Shown one piece after another: positions 60,717-64,000 of a stretch of 64,000 bases of DNA. A program made the translations under genes and the position numbers. The notes below the pieces were generated by a model. The model did no database searches, had not been told where the DNA came from, and saw only the letters and a program-made list of their open reading frames with translations. The stretch's first letter is position 1. Each line of letters opens with the position of its first letter. The DNA comes from Muribaculaceae bacterium (GTDB lineage: Bacteria > Bacteroidota > Bacteroidia > Bacteroidales > Muribaculaceae), in contig JAFRRT010000026.1 of assembly GCA_017427945.1 (NCBI GenBank), forward strand, positions 62,001 to 126,000. The letters are read 5' to 3'.

Positions 60717-61688
60717 ATGAAGATTAAAAATTTACTTCTTTTCGCTGCCGCTGCATCGCTGAGCCTTAGCGCTTTCGCTGACGAGCTCTCGACTGGCGAG
60801 CTTGCTGTCCTGTCAACCGGCGAACCCGCTACCTCTGGTCAGCCCACCAACGACCACTTCTTCGTACGTGGTGACTATGATGACATGGGTTCGATGATGA
60901 CCTTCGACAACCAGGTTAGCTTCAAGGCTGGTGACACCCAGTTGGTATGGTTCTACCTTGATGATGATGAGATCTATCTGAACGAGGCTGTTCAGGCTCT
61001 CACCCCCATCGCTTACAATGCCGCTGGTGACCTCTACAACGAAATTACTTACAACTCATTCCAGTTCGACCTTTACCTCCCGCAGAGGTTGCAGGTCATC
61101 GTCGGTGAAGACGAGGATGGTGAGGAGATTACCTTCGAGCAGGGTGACCGTCTTCCCTCAAACGCTACCCTGACTTGGGGTTTGAAGGAAGAGACCAAGG
61201 TTATCGATGGTATCACCTACAACATCTATACCGTAGTAAGCTACAACTCGAACGCTTATGGCAGCCACCTGTCAGCTAAGAACGCCAGCAAGTACAAAAA
61301 CAACGGCGCTCTGAAGAAAGACTACAGCGTATTTGCACTGCAGATCAAGGACACCCAGGCCGACGGTGAGAACCACATCGACGACATGATCATCGCTAAC
61401 CAGATGCTCAACCTGCGTGAGACCGCTATCGCTGAGTGGGATCCCAACAGCAGCACCTTCTTCTATGGCACCGGTGGTAACCTGGAGACCCAGCGCTTCC
61501 AGAACTACAACCGTGTTAAGATGCACGGCAGCGCCAATGTTGTTGAGAATCTGGCCGAGAAGACCATCAACAACGTGAAGTACTACAACATTGCCGGTAT
61601 GGAGAGCAATGTTCCCTTCGACGGTGTTAACATCATGGTAACCACCTACAACGATGGTACTACCAGCACCTGCAAGGTGATGAAGTAA
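60717..61688 (+). CDS. Abundant-type secreted protein with Bacteroidales C-terminal tail domain
   Basis: A 323-residue protein with a clear signal peptide cut after AFA (about residue 21). The middle is rich in Asp, Asn and Tyr and has no recognised enzyme motif. The last 45 residues (INNVKYYNIAGMESNVPFDG, then VNIMVTTYNDGTTST and CKVMK) match the short C-terminal beta-domain common on secreted proteins of Prevotella and related genera. Codon use is visibly different from neighbours, with many GCT, GGT and CGT codons, as in highly expressed genes. A long leader and a strong terminator surround it. It may be an abundant surface or exported protein; role unknown. Confidence 0.8.
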   Translation: MKIKNLLLFAAAASLSLSAFADELSTGELAVLSTGEPATSGQPTNDHFFVRGDYDDMGSMMTFDNQVSFKAGDTQLVWFYLDDDEIYLNEAVQALTPIAYNAAGDLYNEITYNSFQFDLYLPQRLQVIVGEDEDGEEITFEQGDRLPSNATLTWGLKEETKVIDGITYNIYTVVSYNSNAYGSHLSAKNASKYKNNGALKKDYSVFALQIKDTQADGENHIDDMIIANQMLNLRETAIAEWDPNSSTFFYGTGGNLETQRFQNYNRVKMHGSANVVENLAEKTINNVKYYNIAGMESNVPFDGVNIMVTTYNDGTTSTCKVMK

Positions 61689-61712
61689 GAAATTACTGAA
61701 CATCAAAATACA

Positions 61713-61747
61713 AATAACCGCGGGCTTAACGCTCGCGGTTATTTTTT
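61713..61747. terminator. Strong terminator after the secreted protein gene
   Basis: AATAACCGCGGGC pairs with GCTCGCGGTTATT (one mismatch) across TTAAC, then six T at 61742-61747. The A-rich left flank means that it could also act on minus-strand transcripts. Confidence 0.85.
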
Positions 61748-61754
61748 GTGTAAA

Positions 61755-61773
61755 GCCGTGGCAGAGCCACGGC
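61755..61773 (-). terminator. Hairpin just downstream of the terminase gene
   Basis: GCCGTGGC (61755-61762) pairs perfectly with GCCACGGC (61766-61773) across a three-base loop, 25 bases past the terminase stop on the minus strand. It is followed there by only a short T stretch (TTTACAC), so it may be a weak terminator or an mRNA 3' stabiliser. Confidence 0.5.
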
Positions 61774-61798
61774 ACGGAGTGGAGAGATAAGGAAGCGG

Positions 61799-63676
61799 CT
61801 ACAGTTTCTCGCCGAGCCACACATCGCTGGCCAGTGACTTGTCGGGAGGGGTTTCCTTAGGCACCACACGCTTGTCCTTCATCACCAGCAAGCCGATGGC
61901 GCGCGTCATCAGGATGTCGTCGTGCTTGCCGGGACGGGCAGCATAGCGTCCGTTGTACTCCTGATAGTCACGCATCTCGTTCACCGCATCCATGTCACGC
62001 TCGACATAGGCACCTTCCCTCACCGCCTCGATCAAAGCGGTGACGGCTTCACGCTTGGTTTTGACATTGGTGTGGAAACCCAACTTCTTGCCGTCGCGCT
62101 TATAGACATTTCCATAGCATCGCGACACCTGCTGCATGATGTACTCGCTCTCACCGGCACGCGCCGCCTCGTTAGTCAGTGTGTTGCTCTCGATGACGAG
62201 GGCAGCGTTGTTGTAAAGGATGGCCAGCTGCATCGACTTCCAGCCCAACTGGTCATGGTCGATATGGCCGCGCCACTGTGCCACGATGGCCGGCGGGTGC
62301 CCTTGTGCGGCAAAACGCCACACGGCAATGACCGAATAGTCACTGCCCTCGGACCTGCCGCCGACATCAACCACCACTGCATATTTCGCCAACCGGGGGC
62401 CGCGACTCTCGGGCATCTCCCAGACGCGCAACAAGCCGTTGGAAGCCCGCACCAGCCTGACATTCCGCTTGGCCTCATGCCCGCTGGCGCCGTCGGCCTG
62501 GATGTCGCCCACCAGGACGGGAGGCTTGTCACAGCTTTTCTCCATGGCGTCCAGGTGCTCACTGGCAAAGGGACAATGAGTCGTTGTGGCAAAAGCCTCG
62601 TTGGCGGTGCCGGGATACTCGGCCATCATCAGTTCGTGGGTGCGGTATTCTTTGCGCTTGCTGTGGTACCAGTTTACCTGTTCCAGGGTGCAGCCCGTCT
62701 GCCACAGCATCTGCTCATACTCATCCATCGACTCCCACAATGCCCACGCATCATCGACAGGTAGCGAGTAGATGCCTATCTCATGCCACGGCACAAAGAC
62801 GGGAACCTTGTAGCTGCGGTCGAGCTGGGCACGTTGCCACTCATCATGGAAATAGTCCCCCACCCCGTTGGCGGTCGATTCCAGAACGATGACAGTCTCG
62901 GGCTTGAGCGCCACGCTGCCACAGACGCTACGCACCACATCGTCGGGGCTGTGCATCGGTGTCTCGGGCCAATATGCCACCTCGCTGAGGTGCGCCATTG
63001 CGATATCATAGCCTCGCGCAGCATCCTCGCTGCGAGAACTGCCCGTCAGCACCAGGCAGTCGCGGGAAGTAATCTGCTGTACGTTGGGCTGTCCCTCCAG
63101 TTTGGCAAAGCGCGGCACATCGTCCTTGTCATCAAGCAGCTCGCGGGGATAGTGTCGCAACAGCAGGTTATACATCCGCTTGATGCTCTTGCTCGTCGCA
63201 TGCAGGTGGCCGCAAATCAGGCTGTTCCACCCCGTGTGGCGCACGAGCTGCATCCATGCCAAATACATCTGTACCAACGTCGATCCACCCCACTGACGCG
63301 CCTTGAGCAAGATAACTCGCACAGGAAGTCCCGCCGTACGCTGCTCCTCCATGACTGCGAGCAGGCGGCGCTGCGGTCGGTTGAGGACAAACTTCACGTT
63401 CTTGCCGCTCATCTTGTCCTTGATGGTCACGCAACGGGCACACCAGAATTCAAAGTCCTCCCGTATGCGGGCCTTGTCCTGCTCGACCGGCGTCAACATG
63501 GCGTAGTGGGGGCATTGCTCCAGCACCACACGGGGAATGTGGCGGCCGCCCACCTCAACACGGTCTCCCCAACAGCCGACGCCCGCCAGCGGGTCATAGC
63601 CTCTATCGTCAAGCAGCGCCAAGCGCCGCTTGTTTTCGACGAGGAGTTCATCCACATTATTATATATATGGTTCAT
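61799..63676 (-). CDS. Phage terminase large subunit (ATPase and nuclease)
   Basis: A 625-residue DNA-packaging motor. The ATPase part has a terminase-type Walker A, LLKARQWGGST (123-133), Walker B with catalytic Glu, IAMAHLSE (225-232), and the coupling motif ESTANG (266-271). The RNaseH-like nuclease part has Asp437 in VVVDVGGRSEGSDYS, Glu496 in VIESNT and the HDD pair at 585-587. All catalytic positions appear intact and the length is normal, so this is not an obvious pseudogene. It lies on the opposite strand and 13.4 kb from the portal/capsid cassette, with ordinary chromosomal genes between. No small terminase gene is visible in the window. Confidence 0.92.
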   Translation of the reverse strand: MNHIYNNVDELLVENKRRLALLDDRGYDPLAGVGCWGDRVEVGGRHIPRVVLEQCPHYAMLTPVEQDKARIREDFEFWCARCVTIKDKMSGKNVKFVLNRPQRRLLAVMEEQRTAGLPVRVILLKARQWGGSTLVQMYLAWMQLVRHTGWNSLICGHLHATSKSIKRMYNLLLRHYPRELLDDKDDVPRFAKLEGQPNVQQITSRDCLVLTGSSRSEDAARGYDIAMAHLSEVAYWPETPMHSPDDVVRSVCGSVALKPETVIVLESTANGVGDYFHDEWQRAQLDRSYKVPVFVPWHEIGIYSLPVDDAWALWESMDEYEQMLWQTGCTLEQVNWYHSKRKEYRTHELMMAEYPGTANEAFATTTHCPFASEHLDAMEKSCDKPPVLVGDIQADGASGHEAKRNVRLVRASNGLLRVWEMPESRGPRLAKYAVVVDVGGRSEGSDYSVIAVWRFAAQGHPPAIVAQWRGHIDHDQLGWKSMQLAILYNNAALVIESNTLTNEAARAGESEYIMQQVSRCYGNVYKRDGKKLGFHTNVKTKREAVTALIEAVREGAYVERDMDAVNEMRDYQEYNGRYAARPGKHDDILMTRAIGLLVMKDKRVVPKETPPDKSLASDVWLGEKL

Positions 63677-63686
63677 GAGGGCAAAT

Positions 63687-64000
63687 TCAAGGGTGATACA
63701 GGAGGGTTGGCAAGAAAAGGGTACCTGTAGAGGCAGTTCCTGTGGCCGACAGGCAGACTGTGCGGGCGCGGGCAGCGACCATGGGTGTTGCCAACGGCTG
63801 ATCCACAGCGCCTGTCACCGTCACCACACTCATTTCGCCGTCCTGGGCCATGATACCGCGCTGACCTGTTACCTTGAGCGTCAAGTCCACGTCTTCACTC
63901 CTCACATGCCACGCCACACGATGCAGCGCCTTGCCCAACAAGGGATGCAACTCAATGGGATGGCTGAGCCACGACACCGGTTGCACTAAAGCGTTTTCCT
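63687..64000 (-). CDS. Partial unknown gene upstream of the terminase gene
   Basis: The minus-strand frame is open through the window edge, past a possible GTG at 63986, so the start probably lies outside. The visible 100-odd residues include PIELHPLLGKALHRVAWHVR and a Thr/Ala/Val-rich part (VVTVTGAVDQPLATPMV) that looks beta-rich. Family not recognised. It ends 10 bases before the terminase ATG, so it belongs to the same transcript and may be another phage-derived gene. Confidence 0.6.
   Translation of the reverse strand, partial: ENALVQPVSWLSHPIELHPLLGKALHRVAWHVRSEDVDLTLKVTGQRGIMAQDGEMSVVTVTGAVDQPLATPMVAARARTVCLSATGTASTGTLFLPTLLYHP

Overview
The window looks like chromosomal DNA of a gut-type Bacteroidales bacterium, probably close to Muribaculaceae or Prevotellaceae. 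The reasons are the Bacteroidota promoter signature TTTG-N19-TAnnTTTG ahead of many genes, a SusC/SusD glycan-uptake locus, an AraC-type hybrid two-component regulator, lipoprotein signals of the LASC type, DUF4369-thioredoxin, DUF4199, DUF6048 and DUF6452 genes, and a BspA-like/Ig-repeat surface protein. No rRNA, tRNA, CRISPR array, integrase or transposase was seen.

Layout. 0-16 kb holds housekeeping and envelope genes: the end of an ECF sigma factor, a 5'-nucleotidase, a NagZ/beta-lactamase-fold fusion, a TlpA-like lipoprotein, clpP-clpX, recQ, a double-parvulin chaperone and an M16 protease. 16-20.8 kb is one giant secreted repeat protein with 12 bacterial Ig-like domains, an internal dockerin-like pair and a C-terminal FGE-sulfatase fold. 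21-27 kb is an envelope/repair operon (SurA-like, OstA-like, mutL, PHP phosphatase). 27-33.5 kb has an SGNH hydrolase, an AlbA_2 protein, a methyltransferase, a polyprenol-phosphate glycosyltransferase and a calcium-type P-ATPase. 33.5-42.4 kb is a polysaccharide utilisation locus (carboxypeptidase-regulatory-like protein, SusC, SusD, GH18, DUF1735-LamG) followed by manA, which suggests use of mannose-containing N-glycans. Both the SusC gene and manA are driven by the last copy of a promoter-bearing tandem repeat.

44.6-48.4 kb is a compact plus-strand phage morphogenesis cassette (portal, small acidic protein, major capsid protein, M15 endolysin-type peptidase) with no integrase, repressor or replication genes. 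After 13.4 kb of ordinary chromosomal genes (AspT/YidE transporter, glycerate kinase, coiled-coil lipoprotein, rsmI, a Pro/Glu/Ala-rich protein, a hybrid two-component system, DUF4199, a GT2 glycosyltransferase, DUF6452 and DUF6048), a complete large terminase gene lies on the opposite strand at 61.8-63.7 kb, preceded by a gene that runs off the window. Intact phage functions split over two chromosomal loci, together with a capsid protein that starts with a lipoprotein-type signal peptide, make this the most unusual part of the window. It could be a decayed prophage or a domesticated gene-transfer-agent-like system, and the sequence alone cannot decide between them.

Start codons were moved inward from the longest open frame where an ATG close to a promoter, signal peptide or upstream stop made more sense. 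Function assignments rest on visible motifs and general family knowledge; no database search was run.
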